Positions 1-9,069 of a stretch of DNA of 45,885 nt are shown here, in pieces. Origin of the DNA: Flavobacterium sp. (GTDB lineage: Bacteria > Bacteroidota > Bacteroidia > Flavobacteriales > Flavobacteriaceae); NCBI RefSeq assembly GCF_027484945.1, contig NZ_JAIXRZ010000031.1, positions 1-45,885 on the forward strand, given 5' to 3'. A program made the translations under genes and the position numbers. Below the pieces are notes generated by a model. That model saw nothing but the letters and a program-made list of their open reading frames with translations. It ran no database searches and was not told the origin of the DNA. Numbering within the stretch: the stretch's first letter is position 1; every line of letters begins with the position of its first letter.

Positions 1-378
1 AATAAAATAAAAGCCGGTTCTAATTTCAGTTACGTGCTTTCGGGTACCTTCGGGAGCAATTCCCAAACGAAAAATCTCCCGCGAATTAAAAACTTCTACA
101 ATCGCATCAACACGATTTTTACCGCCACTACGATCTAATGGAGCTCCCCCAATAGCCCGAAAGTAATAACCTAACGGGAACATAAACAACTCTTTTTTTC
201 CCACAAAATTCATTTGCTGATTTACAATTCCTCGAACCAAAAGTCCTATAAAAAAATCTAAGTTTGAGGTATGCGGAAGAACAGCAATAACACATTTCTT
301 AACTTCTGGATCAAAATTTCCTATGAGTTTCCACCCCAAAAGTTTGTAAAAAATAAATTCGTAGAGCCGTTTTTTCAT
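1..378 (-). CDS. 1-acyl-glycerol-3-phosphate acyltransferase family protein (PlsC-like), partial
   Basis: The C-terminal part lies beyond the left edge; 126 codons are visible from an ATG at 376-378. The visible protein carries the HX4D acyltransferase motif (HTSNLD, about residues 36-41) and the second conserved block APEGTR (about residues 108-113). These are the catalytic and glycerol-3-phosphate-binding motifs of the PlsC/LPLAT family, which transfers acyl chains to lysophospholipids at the inner membrane face. There is no strong N-terminal membrane helix, as in short cytosolic-face members. It is divergent from the methyltransferase gene, with only about 50 bp between starts. The exact acceptor cannot be told from this fragment. 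Confidence 0.85.
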   Translation of the reverse strand, partial: MKKRLYEFIFYKLLGWKLIGNFDPEVKKCVIAVLPHTSNLDFFIGLLVRGIVNQQMNFVGKKELFMFPLGYYFRAIGGAPLDRSGGKNRVDAIVEVFNSREIFRLGIAPEGTRKHVTEIRTGFYFI

Positions 379-429
379 CCCATAAATTTTGTGTAAATTT
401 AGAACTTAAACCTTAAATGACCTAATGCA

Positions 430-1092
430 ATGTTGGCCAAATACCTAAGCTTCTTTTTCCCTATTAATGTGGTCAAGAAAAAATCGGATTTGAGCAAAAC
501 CCTTGAAGTAAGTTGGAACAATGGGCAGTTGGTATTGGATAGCAAAAATACCAATTATTCCTTTGGTAGCCTTCAACGTATTTTACGTAAAGGATTAAAA
601 TACATAGGCTTTGATCGCATTCGTTCATTTCAATCCATACTTATATTAGGTGTTGCAGGAGGGAGCGTTATTGAGACTTTGGTTAATGAAGTTAAATTTA
701 AAGGTCAAATTACGGGGGTAGAAATCGACCCTGAGATACTCCAAATTGCGCAAGAGTATTTTAATATTGGACGGTATTCTAATTTGCAATTGATAACTGA
801 TGATGCTTTTGAATTTGTTCTAAAAACAAAAGAAAACTATAACTTAATTATCATTGACATTTTTCAAGATACAAAAATGCCCAATTTTCTATTTCAAGAT
901 TTTTTTATTCAGCGTATCAATTCACTCTTACATCCCGATGGGTTTATCCTATTCAACACTATGGTTATTAGTGATAAAGATCGCGCACGGAATTTGGATT
1001 ATCGTAAAAAGTTTACTGAAAATTATTCTTTACGCATGTATCCTAAAGTCGAAGACCACAATGAATTATTTACCATTAAAAAGCTACGTTAA
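430..1092 (+). CDS. Spermidine-synthase-like SAM-dependent methyltransferase fold protein
   Basis: 220 residues. A Rossmann SAM-binding core is visible: ILGVAGGSVIETL (motif I, about residues 72-84), the acidic end of beta-2 in GVEIDPEIL, and DDAFEFV followed by YNLIIIDIFQD. This order is typical of spermine/spermidine synthase-like proteins. The N-terminal tetramerisation domain of true spermidine synthases is much shortened, so polyamine synthesis is not assured. Many Bacteroidota carry such short fused-off homologues annotated only as methyltransferases. Its TAA stop overlaps the ATG of the ion-channel gene by one base (TAATG), so the two are translationally coupled. Confidence 0.75.
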   Translation: MLAKYLSFFFPINVVKKKSDLSKTLEVSWNNGQLVLDSKNTNYSFGSLQRILRKGLKYIGFDRIRSFQSILILGVAGGSVIETLVNEVKFKGQITGVEIDPEILQIAQEYFNIGRYSNLQLITDDAFEFVLKTKENYNLIIIDIFQDTKMPNFLFQDFFIQRINSLLHPDGFILFNTMVISDKDRARNLDYRKKFTENYSLRMYPKVEDHNELFTIKKLR

Positions 1093-1799
1093 TGACATTT
1101 ATTAAAAAATTACTCGTTGGAAAATTTACACACCGTAACCGTCCTCGTTTTAATCCTATTCAACGACGGATTCTTAATATTCGGGCGATTTGGAATAATG
1201 ATCATGAATACGATAATGGAATTGAAAAGATCGTAAGACTTTTTTTATCCGCTACTCAATTACTTTTCCCAGGGGTTTACATCAAACATTTCTGTTGTCG
1301 ATTAGGTTACGAATACCAAGATTTGTCGATGGATCTTTATATTTTACTTAAAATGGCTTTCCCTTGGTTTATTTTAATTTATGAACTACAATCGGAAAAT
1401 TGGGTGATTTACACTATGGTATTTCTTTTGCTGGAGACGGTACTATATATTCCCACACTTATTTTTGCTTCCGACTTATTTTTACGACCCCGATCGTACA
1501 AAAGATCGATGTTACTTTTACTATTTAATTATCTTGAAATTGTGGTCTCGTTTGCCGTATTATATACCCTTGGAAATCAAATGAATAGACCTTTTGTTCA
1601 CTGGTTTGACTCGGTCTACTTTAGCATGGTAAGTGCCAATTCAATAGGATTTGGAGATTATTATCCTATTACAACCTATGGCAAAGTACTCGTAAGTGTA
1701 CAAGCAATGTTTTTCTTATCGTTTGTTCTACTTTTTTTAAATTTCTTCTCGACAAAGATTAAAAGTAAAGGCTATTTTGATAATGAAGAGATTGTATAG
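1092..1799 (+). CDS. Two-pore-helix type potassium/ion channel family protein
   Basis: 235 residues with four hydrophobic stretches (about residues 88-108, 110-130, 145-165 and 205-228). Between the last two is a pore helix and selectivity filter of K+ channel type: SANSIGFGDYYP, where GFGD replaces the usual GYGD, preceded by WFDSVYFSMV. This matches Ion_trans_2 / 2TM potassium channels of the inner membrane. No C-terminal RCK/TrkA domain follows, so gating is not predictable. It overlaps the preceding methyltransferase gene by one base and runs convergent to kdsB. Confidence 0.8.
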   Translation: MTFIKKLLVGKFTHRNRPRFNPIQRRILNIRAIWNNDHEYDNGIEKIVRLFLSATQLLFPGVYIKHFCCRLGYEYQDLSMDLYILLKMAFPWFILIYELQSENWVIYTMVFLLLETVLYIPTLIFASDLFLRPRSYKRSMLLLLFNYLEIVVSFAVLYTLGNQMNRPFVHWFDSVYFSMVSANSIGFGDYYPITTYGKVLVSVQAMFFLSFVLLFLNFFSTKIKSKGYFDNEEIV

Positions 1800-1877
1800 T
1801 AGCTATTGAATTAAATTTTGTACAGAAAATTAGAACAATCGTAAAGATCGAAGAATGAAATTACTCTAAAAGCTATT

Positions 1878-2615
1878 TCAATTCGGTTTTGACCAAAGTA
1901 ATCTTGCCTTTTCTAAATCTTCTGGGGTATCAATACCAATTCCAACATGGGTAGTTTCAACCATTCGGATGCGTTTGCCATATTCAAGATATCGAAGCTG
2001 TTCTAATTTCTCTGAAGCTTCAAGTGGTCGCATAGGCAATTGCGCAAAAGCCAATAATGCTTGCTTTCGAAAGGCATAAACCCCTACATGTTTCATATAC
2101 CGAAAACCAACATTAATTTCTCGGGGATAGGGAATCACAGAACGCGAAAAATAGAGCGCAAAACCCTGATCATCAACAACGACTTTAACATTGTTGGGGT
2201 TGTTTATTTCATTTGGATCGGTAATTTCAAACATTAGTGACGCTAAATCGATGGATTGATTTAGGTCATTTTCAAAAACGGCTATAACTTGTGCTAATGG
2301 TTCACGATCTACAAAGGGCTCATCCCCTTGTATATTGACAACAATATCGGCCTCTAAATCGGCAACTGCTTCAGCAATTCGATCACTGCCACTCTCATGA
2401 ACACCTTGGCTCCGAATCGCCTTTCCTCCATGGTGAAAAATGACATCATAAATTTCTTGTGAATCAGTTACCACAAAAACTTCATCAAATAATTGCGTTT
2501 GCACAGCTGATTGATACGTACGAACAATTACTGGAGCACCACACAAATCTTGCATCAATTTAGCCGGAAAACGGGTGGATGCATAGCGAGCTGGAATAAC
2601 CGCAATAACTTTCAT
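1878..2615 (-). CDS. kdsB: 3-deoxy-manno-octulosonate cytidylyltransferase (CMP-Kdo synthetase)
   Basis: 245 residues, the usual KdsB length. It activates Kdo with CTP to give CMP-Kdo for lipid A-core assembly in the cytosol. Diagnostic motifs are [12 protein letters not shown] (residues 8-19, nucleotide binding), [11 protein letters not shown] (73-83) and NIQGDEPFV (94-102). The C-terminal [12 protein letters not shown] and [14 protein letters not shown] are also family hallmarks. It is a single gene on the minus strand, convergent with the channel gene and separated from the Lrp gene by about 130 bp. Confidence 0.95.
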   Translation of the reverse strand: MKVIAVIPARYASTRFPAKLMQDLCGAPVIVRTYQSAVQTQLFDEVFVVTDSQEIYDVIFHHGGKAIRSQGVHESGSDRIAEAVADLEADIVVNIQGDEPFVDREPLAQVIAVFENDLNQSIDLASLMFEITDPNEINNPNNVKVVVDDQGFALYFSRSVIPYPREINVGFRYMKHVGVYAFRKQALLAFAQLPMRPLEASEKLEQLRYLEYGKRIRMVETTHVGIGIDTPEDLEKARLLWSKPN

Positions 2616-2743
2616 AGTACAGGAATTTGTGTGTAAAGATAGAAAATCTTGTTTTTGAAAGTATTAAATTGAAACCCAAATTAAAAATAGTCACCTACAA
2701 ACAGAAGCGATTGAATGATAAATAATTGTTTTTTTTAATCAAC

Positions 2744-3205
2744 TTAGTTCGATTCCATTTCAAATGCCGTACTGTTCTTAATTTCACCAATCATAAATGA
2801 ACTATGGGTACTCCCAATATGTTGCAATCCGGTTAATTTAGTAACCATAAAATCGCGATAGGTTTCCATATCCTTAACGGCAATTTTTAATATATAATCA
2901 TAATCACCACTCACATGAAAGCATTCTAAAACTTCAGGTAATTTGATCACTTCTGATTCAAATCGCATTAAATAATCTTTGGCATGTTGGATCAGTTTCA
3001 CATGGCAAAACACCACAAATGCTTTATCAATTTTAGTACGATCCAACAACGCAACATACTTTTTCACAACCCCTTCTCGCTCCAATTTACGAATACGTTC
3101 ATAGACCGCTGTAACAGACATTTGAAGTTTTAATGCCATTTCTTTATTGGTCATGCGGGCATCTTGCTGTACTAATCGCAGTATTTTTTTATCTATAACA
3201 TCCAT
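2744..3205 (-). CDS. Lrp/AsnC family transcriptional regulator
   Basis: 153 residues. An N-terminal winged HTH (about residues 3-62, DKKILRLVQQDARMTNKEMA... VTAVYERIRKLEREGVV) is followed by an AsnC-type ligand-binding/oligomerisation domain (about 68-145, with HVSGDYDYILKIAVKDM). It is divergently oriented to the PLP enzyme gene. This arrangement is common for Lrp proteins that control an adjacent amino-acid degradation gene, so an effector such as methionine or a branched-chain amino acid is an inference. The 158-bp intergenic region contains an imperfect dyad that could be its site. Confidence 0.93.
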   Translation of the reverse strand: MDVIDKKILRLVQQDARMTNKEMALKLQMSVTAVYERIRKLEREGVVKKYVALLDRTKIDKAFVVFCHVKLIQHAKDYLMRFESEVIKLPEVLECFHVSGDYDYILKIAVKDMETYRDFMVTKLTGLQHIGSTHSSFMIGEIKNSTAFEMESN

Positions 3206-3307
3206 TGGAAAGGTTTTCTACACGATGATATTTTCAATTTCAAATTTAGATTTTTTTTCTTAATTAATCAATTTTTATAGTTTTATTTTCTAGTTATCAA
3301 AATTTTA

Positions 3308-3335
3308 ATTGAATATTACTAAAGAATTGTTCAAT
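3308..3335. promoter_or_regulatory. Possible operator in the Lrp / PLP-enzyme divergent region
   Basis: ATTGAA (3308-3313) and TTCAAT (3330-3335) form an inverted repeat with a 16-base AT-rich spacer, about 30 bp upstream of the PLP-enzyme start. Lrp/AsnC proteins bind AT-rich imperfect dyads, so this is a candidate autoregulatory site. It is a weak sequence signal in AT-rich DNA. Confidence 0.3.
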
Positions 3336-3363
3336 TTTGAAATAATTTAAAAACATATTCACG

Positions 3364-4581
3364 ATGCAAAACGAACACTTTTCTGAATTTAAACCGGCAG
3401 ATAACATTCAAGATTTACAGTATTTTGGCGAATTTGGAGGTGTCAATCCTTCTATTTCTGATTCATCTACCTATACTTTTCTATCGGCAAAAACCATGTT
3501 TGACACCTTTGAGGGAAATGCCGAAGGATGCTATTTATATTCCCGTCACTCCTCACCAATGAACCTTTACTTAGGAAAGGCACTTGCCGCTTTGGAAGGT
3601 ACAGAAGCAGCCAATGTAACGGCTTCTGGAATGGGTGCAATTACCTCTGTATTAATGCAATTATGCGCAAGTGGTGACGCTATAGTATCCAGTCGCACAA
3701 TCTATGGAGGAACTTATGCATTTATGAAAAATATGTTGCCAAAATGGCAAATCCAAACAAAATTTGTTGATATTACCAAACTCGATCTTGTAGAGGCGGC
3801 CATCACTTCAAATACGAAAGTACTATATTGCGAAACGGTGAGTAATCCATTATTGGAAGTTGCAGATATCAAAAGTTTGGCTGCACTTGCAAAAAAACAC
3901 AATATTAAATTAGTGGTCGACAATACCTTTTCACCGTTACAAGTTGCACCCGTTAAACTCGGAGCAGATGTGGTGATTCATAGTTTGACAAAATTTATAA
4001 ACGGCAGTAGCGATACCGTTGGGGGTGTTATTTGTGGTACTCAACAATTTATTGATGATTTACGCAATGTCAATGATGGTGCATGTATGCTCTTGGGGCC
4101 GACCATGGACAGTTTCCGTTCGGCTTCAATTTTGAAAAACCTACGAACGTTGCATATCCGTATGAAGCAACACAGTTATAATGCCACTTTTCTAGCAAAA
4201 AAATTTGAACAAGACGGTCTAAAAGTAGTTTACCCTGGATTAAATAGCCATCCGAGTCACACGATATTGTCCCAACAAATGAATCATGAATATGGCTATG
4301 GCGGAATGATGACGCTCGATGTAGGAACTTTAGATCAAGCCAATGCTTTAATGGAATTAATGCAACACAATAACTTGGGTTACCTTGCCGTAAGTCTAGG
4401 TTTTTACAAAACGTTATTTAGCGCACCTGGAACGTCAACTTCGAGTGAAATTCCATTAGATGAACAAAAAGAAATGGGATTAACCGATGGTTTAATTCGT
4501 TTTTCAATCGGATTGGATAATGATATCGAACGAACATATGAAAAAATGATCGATTGTATGCGACAGCTCGATATAATCTAA
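3364..4581 (+). CDS. Cys/Met metabolism PLP-dependent enzyme (methionine gamma-lyase / trans-sulfuration type)
   Basis: 405 residues, Cys_Met_Meta_PP family. The Schiff-base lysine is K210 in VVIHSLTKFINGSSD. The phosphate-contacting tyrosine/arginine block is YSRHSSP (59-65), and the aspartate pairing with the PLP nitrogen is D186 in VVDNTFSP. NxxSxT-like loops (ASGMGAITSVL) complete the cofactor site. The family includes methionine gamma-lyase, cystathionine lyases/synthases and O-acetylhomoserine sulfhydrylase. The divergent Lrp regulator favours a catabolic methionine gamma-lyase role, but the reaction cannot be fixed by eye. A strong terminator follows 25 bp after the stop. Confidence 0.85.
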   Translation: MQNEHFSEFKPADNIQDLQYFGEFGGVNPSISDSSTYTFLSAKTMFDTFEGNAEGCYLYSRHSSPMNLYLGKALAALEGTEAANVTASGMGAITSVLMQLCASGDAIVSSRTIYGGTYAFMKNMLPKWQIQTKFVDITKLDLVEAAITSNTKVLYCETVSNPLLEVADIKSLAALAKKHNIKLVVDNTFSPLQVAPVKLGADVVIHSLTKFINGSSDTVGGVICGTQQFIDDLRNVNDGACMLLGPTMDSFRSASILKNLRTLHIRMKQHSYNATFLAKKFEQDGLKVVYPGLNSHPSHTILSQQMNHEYGYGGMMTLDVGTLDQANALMELMQHNNLGYLAVSLGFYKTLFSAPGTSTSSEIPLDEQKEMGLTDGLIRFSIGLDNDIERTYEKMIDCMRQLDII

Positions 4582-4605
4582 TCAACTTCAATCAACATCA
4601 TAAAG

Positions 4606-4634
4606 AATCTGCCTACAGTTAGGCAGATTTTTTT
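4606..4634 (+). terminator. Rho-independent terminator after the PLP enzyme
   Basis: A perfect 10-bp stem (AATCTGCCTA / TAGGCAGATT) with a 4-base loop is followed by a run of T. It lies between convergent genes and may also stop the permease transcript on the other strand. Confidence 0.88.
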
Positions 4635-4640
4635 ATAAAC

Positions 4641-6566
4641 TTAAACAACGGAATTATTCAACTTACTGTTTTTGTAACTAAATCCGAAATAAATAGTTAA
4701 ACCTATTAACAACCAGATTGAAAAGTAAATCCAGTTCCATACACTCAATTCGGCCATCATATATAAACAACTCACTAATCCCAACAATGGAATTAACGAT
4801 AAATTCTTTTGGTAAGCCCAAGCGGCTAATGCAACTAACGTAATTAGAAAAATCCACATGGGTATTTTGTGTTTAAACAACGAAAATCCCGATTCGTATT
4901 TCAATTCTTGAGCGATAGGTAGCGAATCTACTAGAGAATGGTAGGCTTTGGCATCTTGTTCAAAATTACTTAACGTAGCTTCTAAATCAACTTCTTTATT
5001 TTTAATTAACTTTAAATCATACAGATGGTTGGTGACCTCTTTCGCTTGGTTGCTGTTTAACGAAGTAACCAAAGTATGTGCATCATTTAATTTGGGGGCG
5101 TTGGTTACAAAATTGGCCACTTCTTGATTGAAAAATTGCAGTGCACAAACAAAACCAAGCAACAACATTGATGGAAAAATAAATTTAGCGTTGATGTAAG
5201 GGGTTTTGAATTTACCGCGAGGTACATCGGGTTTATTTTGGAGCACCAAAACACCTGCACAAACCAAAACAAAAGCAAATAAGGTTCCAATGCTACACAA
5301 ATCCGTTACCATCGTGAGGTTTAAAAACAATGCGGGAATCGCGACCACAAATCCTGTTACTATAGTAGCATAAGAAGGCGTTTTGTATTTGGGATGTACT
5401 TTGGCATACCGTTTGGGCAATAATCCATCTCGACTCATACTCATCCAAATCCGCGGTTGCCCCATTTGAAAGACCAGTAATACACTTGCCATAGCAACTA
5501 CTGCACTTACCGCAATGATACCAGACATCCATTTTAAATTTAATTTCTCAAATACAAAAGCAAGCGGATCACCCACGTTTAAACTTTCATATGAAACCAT
5601 ACCTGTAAGCACTAAGGCAATAACAATATAGAGAATAGTACAAATAATAATTGCCCACATCATCCCTTTGGGCAAATCGCGTTGTGGATCTTTACATTCC
5701 TCTGCGGTAGTAGAAATTGCATCAAAACCGATGTAGGCAAAAAACACTGCCGAAACACCTTTTAAAACGCCCGTTACTCCATTGGGGGCAAATGGACTCC
5801 AATTATCCGTATCCACATAAAATATACCAACTGCAATAACCAGTAAAATAATACATAATTTTACCACTACCATTAAATTGCTGGCATTACGCGACTCTTT
5901 CATTCCACGATAAACCAAAAAAGTAATCCCAACAATGATCAACAAGGCCGGTAAATCAGCAACCAAATGAATTCCTCCAACCGAAGGTGCAGAAGTCCAC
6001 GCGATGTAGGATGCCTGCAAACTTTCACTTAAATTTTCAAAAGTTTTTCCACTTTGCATTAGCGTTGTAGCTTCCTTAAAACCATTGGAAGCCGTAAGGT
6101 AATCCATTTGAATCCATTGGGGTAAATGAATACCACCACTTTCTAAAAGTCCGGTAAAATAATCACTCCAAGAAATAGCAACCGTGATATTCCCGATAGC
6201 ATATTCCATGATTAATGCCCAACCAATGATCCAAGCTACAATTTCGCCAAAAGCAACATACGAATAGGTATAAGCACTCCCTGACACAGGAACCATTGAA
6301 GCAAATTCGGCATAGGCAAACGCTGCAAAACTACAGGCAACTGCTGTAAATAAGAATAAAAAGATAACTGCAGGTCCGCCATCGGCGCTTGCTTTTCCAA
6401 TAGTACTAAAGATTCCAGCTCCAATTATTGCTGCAATTCCAAACGAGGTTAAATCCCTAGCTGAAAGATGCTTGCCTAAAGATTGGTGTCCATCAGCTTC
6501 ATTTTTAGCCACTTGATTTAAGATGTCATGTACGGATTTCTTTCGAAATAAGTTTGAAAATTTCAT
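4641..6566 (-). CDS. APC-superfamily amino acid permease (cationic amino acid transporter-like)
   Basis: 641 residues. An inner-membrane permease with the conserved TM1 loop SFGIAAIIGAGIFSTIG and the TM6 block VFFAYIGFDAISTTAEECKDPQRDLP, both diagnostic of the CAT/YfnA branch of the APC family. At least 12 membrane segments can be followed. It is longer than typical YfnA-type proteins (about 460-490 residues). Extra length sits in a polar loop after TM4 (about residues 140-200) and another before the last TMs (about 490-560), both poor in hydrophobic residues. The substrate is inferred only to be an amino acid. Confidence 0.88.
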   Translation of the reverse strand: MKFSNLFRKKSVHDILNQVAKNEADGHQSLGKHLSARDLTSFGIAAIIGAGIFSTIGKASADGGPAVIFLFLFTAVACSFAAFAYAEFASMVPVSGSAYTYSYVAFGEIVAWIIGWALIMEYAIGNITVAISWSDYFTGLLESGGIHLPQWIQMDYLTASNGFKEATTLMQSGKTFENLSESLQASYIAWTSAPSVGGIHLVADLPALLIIVGITFLVYRGMKESRNASNLMVVVKLCIILLVIAVGIFYVDTDNWSPFAPNGVTGVLKGVSAVFFAYIGFDAISTTAEECKDPQRDLPKGMMWAIIICTILYIVIALVLTGMVSYESLNVGDPLAFVFEKLNLKWMSGIIAVSAVVAMASVLLVFQMGQPRIWMSMSRDGLLPKRYAKVHPKYKTPSYATIVTGFVVAIPALFLNLTMVTDLCSIGTLFAFVLVCAGVLVLQNKPDVPRGKFKTPYINAKFIFPSMLLLGFVCALQFFNQEVANFVTNAPKLNDAHTLVTSLNSNQAKEVTNHLYDLKLIKNKEVDLEATLSNFEQDAKAYHSLVDSLPIAQELKYESGFSLFKHKIPMWIFLITLVALAAWAYQKNLSLIPLLGLVSCLYMMAELSVWNWIYFSIWLLIGLTIYFGFSYKNSKLNNSVV

Positions 6567-6711
6567 AGATATAATTGCCTTATTATTGGAAAAAACAAAT
6601 ATAAACTTTTATTTGATTGGAAATCTTTCATACAATCAAACACAATAATCAAAATCTATTCAATAATAAGAACTTATAATAAAAACTAATATTATTACCT
6701 AAAGGTTTACC

Positions 6712-6719
6712 TACCTTTG
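6712..6719 (+). promoter_or_regulatory. Bacteroidota -7 promoter box upstream of the peroxiredoxin gene
   Basis: TACCTTTG matches the TAnnTTTG -7 consensus of the Bacteroidota primary sigma factor. It sits 38 bp before the peroxiredoxin ATG. No clear TTG-type -33 box is seen at the expected spacing. Confidence 0.6.
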
Positions 6720-6756
6720 TAATGTAGAAATTTATTAATAATTAAACTCAATACAC

Positions 6757-7395
6757 ATGTCATTAGTTGGAAAAAAATTCCCAAACATCACCGTAGACGC
6801 GATTTCGTTCATGGGTGATAATTTGCGCATTAACGTTTTAGACGAGGCGGTAAAAAACAATAAAAAAGTTTTGCTTTTTTGGTATCCAAAAGATTTCACT
6901 TTTGTTTGTCCTACCGAATTGCATGCATTTCAAGCTGCTCTTGAAGAATTTGAATCGCGTAATACGATGGTTATAGGTGCGTCTTGCGATACAAACGAAG
7001 TTCACTTTGCTTGGCTAAATACGGCCAAAAACAATGGAGGTATAGAGGGTGTAACCTACCCTTTATTGGCAGATACGACACGTAATTTATCGTCAACTTT
7101 AGGTATTTTAGATATTGAAGCGGGTGAATACAATGAAGATACCGATTCTATTTTGTTAGAAGGTTCTAATGTAACCTATCGCGCTACCTATTTAATTGAT
7201 GAAACGGGTAAAATTTTTCATGAAAGTGTTAACGATATGCCACTTGGTCGTAATGTTCACGAATATTTGCGATTAATTGACGCGTATACCCATGTTCAAA
7301 CGAAAGGTGAAGTTTGTCCTGCCAATTGGGAAAAAGGAAAAGACGCAATGAATGCCGATCGTTCAAGTACTGCATCCTATTTATCTAATCATTAA
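6757..7395 (+). CDS. Typical 2-Cys peroxiredoxin (AhpC/Prx1 type)
   Basis: 212 residues. It reduces H2O2 and organic peroxides. The peroxidatic Cys is C51 in the motif DFTFVCPTELHAF, and the resolving Cys is C187 in GEVCPANWEKGKDAM, so it is a typical 2-Cys dimeric enzyme of the cytosol. Downstream lies a thioredoxin gene with a plausible reductant role. About 60 bp separate them, so co-transcription is likely. No AhpF gene is present in the window. Confidence 0.93.
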   Translation: MSLVGKKFPNITVDAISFMGDNLRINVLDEAVKNNKKVLLFWYPKDFTFVCPTELHAFQAALEEFESRNTMVIGASCDTNEVHFAWLNTAKNNGGIEGVTYPLLADTTRNLSSTLGILDIEAGEYNEDTDSILLEGSNVTYRATYLIDETGKIFHESVNDMPLGRNVHEYLRLIDAYTHVQTKGEVCPANWEKGKDAMNADRSSTASYLSNH

Positions 7396-7458
7396 TCACA
7401 AGTTATTGGTATCCTAATTTTAGCAATTGGGATACCTTTAATCCGTAAACTCATAACC

Positions 7459-7767
7459 ATGTTTCAAGAATTAGAACACGATAATTTAGCAGAAATTATT
7501 GCCAATAACGAAACGGTAATTGTACAATATGCCGCTTCGTGGTGCGGGAATTGTCGTATCATGAAACCGAAGTTTAAAATGTTGGCCGCACAAAATGAAG
7601 GAATTCCTTTCTTAATTGTGGATGCAGAGCAATTTCCTAATTCACGACAATTAGCTAAAGTTGATAATTTACCCACATTTGCTACCTTTAAAAACGGTGC
7701 TTTAATCAACCAAACCCAAACCAATAAAGCAGAAGTTTTAACGGCATTGGTTCAAGAAGTCCTTTAA
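7459..7767 (+). CDS. Thioredoxin family protein
   Basis: 102 residues, a minimal thioredoxin fold. The redox site is WCGNC (C29 and C32), differing from the classical WCGPC by N instead of P, and the cis-proline is in NLPTFATF. There is no signal peptide, so it is cytosolic. Its place directly after the peroxiredoxin and one base before the next small gene suggests it recycles the peroxiredoxins in this cluster. Confidence 0.88.
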   Translation: MFQELEHDNLAEIIANNETVIVQYAASWCGNCRIMKPKFKMLAAQNEGIPFLIVDAEQFPNSRQLAKVDNLPTFATFKNGALINQTQTNKAEVLTALVQEVL

Positions 7768-7768
7768 G

Positions 7769-8026
7769 ATGAAACTACCGGTAATCAAGCATTTAACACA
7801 ATTTATCGAAGATAACGATCAAGATTATATCATCGAAACGATTGAAGTCTTAGAGCACCTAACGGAAATAGAGACGTTAAAAGACGAAGAGTTGGACGTT
7901 TTAGGTGAGTTGATTTCCAATCTTTATGGAGCTTTAGAAGTTCACAAAATGATAAAGGATGGCAAAGATAAAAAAACAGCGCTCAATGATTTTATGCAGC
8001 GGGTTTTAGGATCGATAGACAAATAA
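7769..8026 (+). CDS. Small acidic helical protein of the antioxidant cluster (DUF6952-like)
   Basis: 85 residues, rich in Glu, Asp and Leu and predicted all-helical, without Cys or signal peptide. It starts one base after the thioredoxin stop and is followed by a terminator, so it is the last gene of the peroxiredoxin-thioredoxin operon. I recall a conserved Flavobacteriia family in this same neighbourhood (DUF6952), but that assignment is from memory. The function is unknown. Confidence 0.75.
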   Translation: MKLPVIKHLTQFIEDNDQDYIIETIEVLEHLTEIETLKDEELDVLGELISNLYGALEVHKMIKDGKDKKTALNDFMQRVLGSIDK

Positions 8027-8029
8027 AGC

Positions 8030-8056
8030 AATGCGCTCCAATTGGGGCGCTTTTTT
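8030..8056 (+). terminator. Rho-independent terminator of the peroxiredoxin-thioredoxin operon
   Basis: GCGCTCC and GGGGCGC form a 7-bp stem (one G-T pair) with an AATT loop, followed by six T. It starts a few bases after the stop of the small acidic protein. Confidence 0.88.
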
Positions 8057-8122
8057 ATTTTACATTTCAAGAATTACTACTAAAATTTAAAAAATTGAGG
8101 TGATTTGTTTGTGATAAAATAG

Positions 8123-8130
8123 TATTTTTG
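8123..8130 (+). promoter_or_regulatory. -7 promoter box upstream of tpx
   Basis: TATTTTTG fits the Bacteroidota TAnnTTTG -7 consensus and lies 23 bp before the tpx ATG. Two TTTG elements occur upstream (8104-8111), but their spacing is shorter than usual. Confidence 0.55.
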
Positions 8131-8153
8131 CAGTACGTATTTTATTTATAATT

Positions 8154-8654
8154 ATGGCACAAATCACATTAGGCGGAAACCCCGTTCACACTTCAGGAAG
8201 TTTACCTGAAATAGGTTCAAAAGCTCCTGAATTTGAACTAGTAAAATTAGATTTATCAACCACTACTCTAGCCGATTTTGCAGGAACTAAAGTAGTATTA
8301 AATATTTTCCCAAGTATCGACACCCCAACATGCGCTACTTCAGTTCGCACATTTAACGCTAAAGCTTCGGCCCTAGAAAACACTAAAGTACTTTGTATTT
8401 CTCGTGATTTACCTTTTGCTCAAAAACGTTTTTGTGGTGTTGAAGGCTTAGAAAACGTAATTAATTTATCTGATTTTAAGTCGGGAGCTTTTGGTAAAAA
8501 TTATGGTTTAGAAATTACCGATAGTGTTTTAGCTGGATTGCATGCAAGAGCAGTGATTGTAATCGACGAAAATGGAACTGTAAAACATGCGGAATTGGTA
8601 ACAGAAATTGCCAATGAGCCTAATTATGATGCTGCTTTAGAAGCTCTAAAATAA
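8154..8654 (+). CDS. tpx: Thiol peroxidase (atypical 2-Cys peroxiredoxin)
   Basis: 166 residues, the normal Tpx length. The peroxidatic Cys is C60 in [15 protein letters not shown], and the resolving Cys is C94 in KRFCGVEGL. This is the Tpx arrangement in which an intramolecular disulfide forms, reduced by thioredoxin. N-terminal [23 protein letters not shown] is also typical. It has its own promoter after the terminator of the previous operon, and is followed 4 bp later by dgkA. Confidence 0.95.
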   Translation: MAQITLGGNPVHTSGSLPEIGSKAPEFELVKLDLSTTTLADFAGTKVVLNIFPSIDTPTCATSVRTFNAKASALENTKVLCISRDLPFAQKRFCGVEGLENVINLSDFKSGAFGKNYGLEITDSVLAGLHARAVIVIDENGTVKHAELVTEIANEPNYDAALEALK

Positions 8655-8658
8655 AAAT

Positions 8659-9033
8659 ATGGAATTTCAACGCGATCGATCGTTCTTTACTGGACGATTA
8701 AAAAGTTTTAAATATGCTTTTTTAGGTGCTTACAAGCTTGCTACAACCGAACATAGTGTAATGGTTCAGTTAGCAATAGGAACTGTAATGACATTTGCTG
8801 GATTTTACTTTAATATCTCAATGACCGAATGGATGTTGCAAACATTTGCCATAGGTTTAATCATTTCGATTGAAGGGTTGAATACAGCCTCAGAAAAAAT
8901 TGCCGATTTTATTCACCCCGAATACCACGATAAAATTGGATTTATAAAAGATATTGCTGCTGGTGCAGTTCTTTTTGCAGCGCTTACAGGAGTTGCCATC
9001 GGAGCAATGATCTATCTCCCTAAAATCTTATAA
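8659..9033 (+). CDS. dgkA: Diacylglycerol kinase family protein (DgkA-like)
   Basis: 124 residues with three membrane helices (about residues 35-52, 60-76 and 98-120). The active-site signature EGLNTASEKIADF (72-84, with E72, N75 and E79) matches DgkA/undecaprenol kinase. These inner-membrane enzymes phosphorylate diacylglycerol or undecaprenol using ATP. Which lipid is used cannot be read from the sequence. It is probably co-transcribed with tpx and ftsK. Confidence 0.88.
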   Translation: MEFQRDRSFFTGRLKSFKYAFLGAYKLATTEHSVMVQLAIGTVMTFAGFYFNISMTEWMLQTFAIGLIISIEGLNTASEKIADFIHPEYHDKIGFIKDIAAGAVLFAALTGVAIGAMIYLPKIL

Positions 9034-9069
9034 TTTTTTTTGCTACTTTTATACAAATTTAGCTAAATA

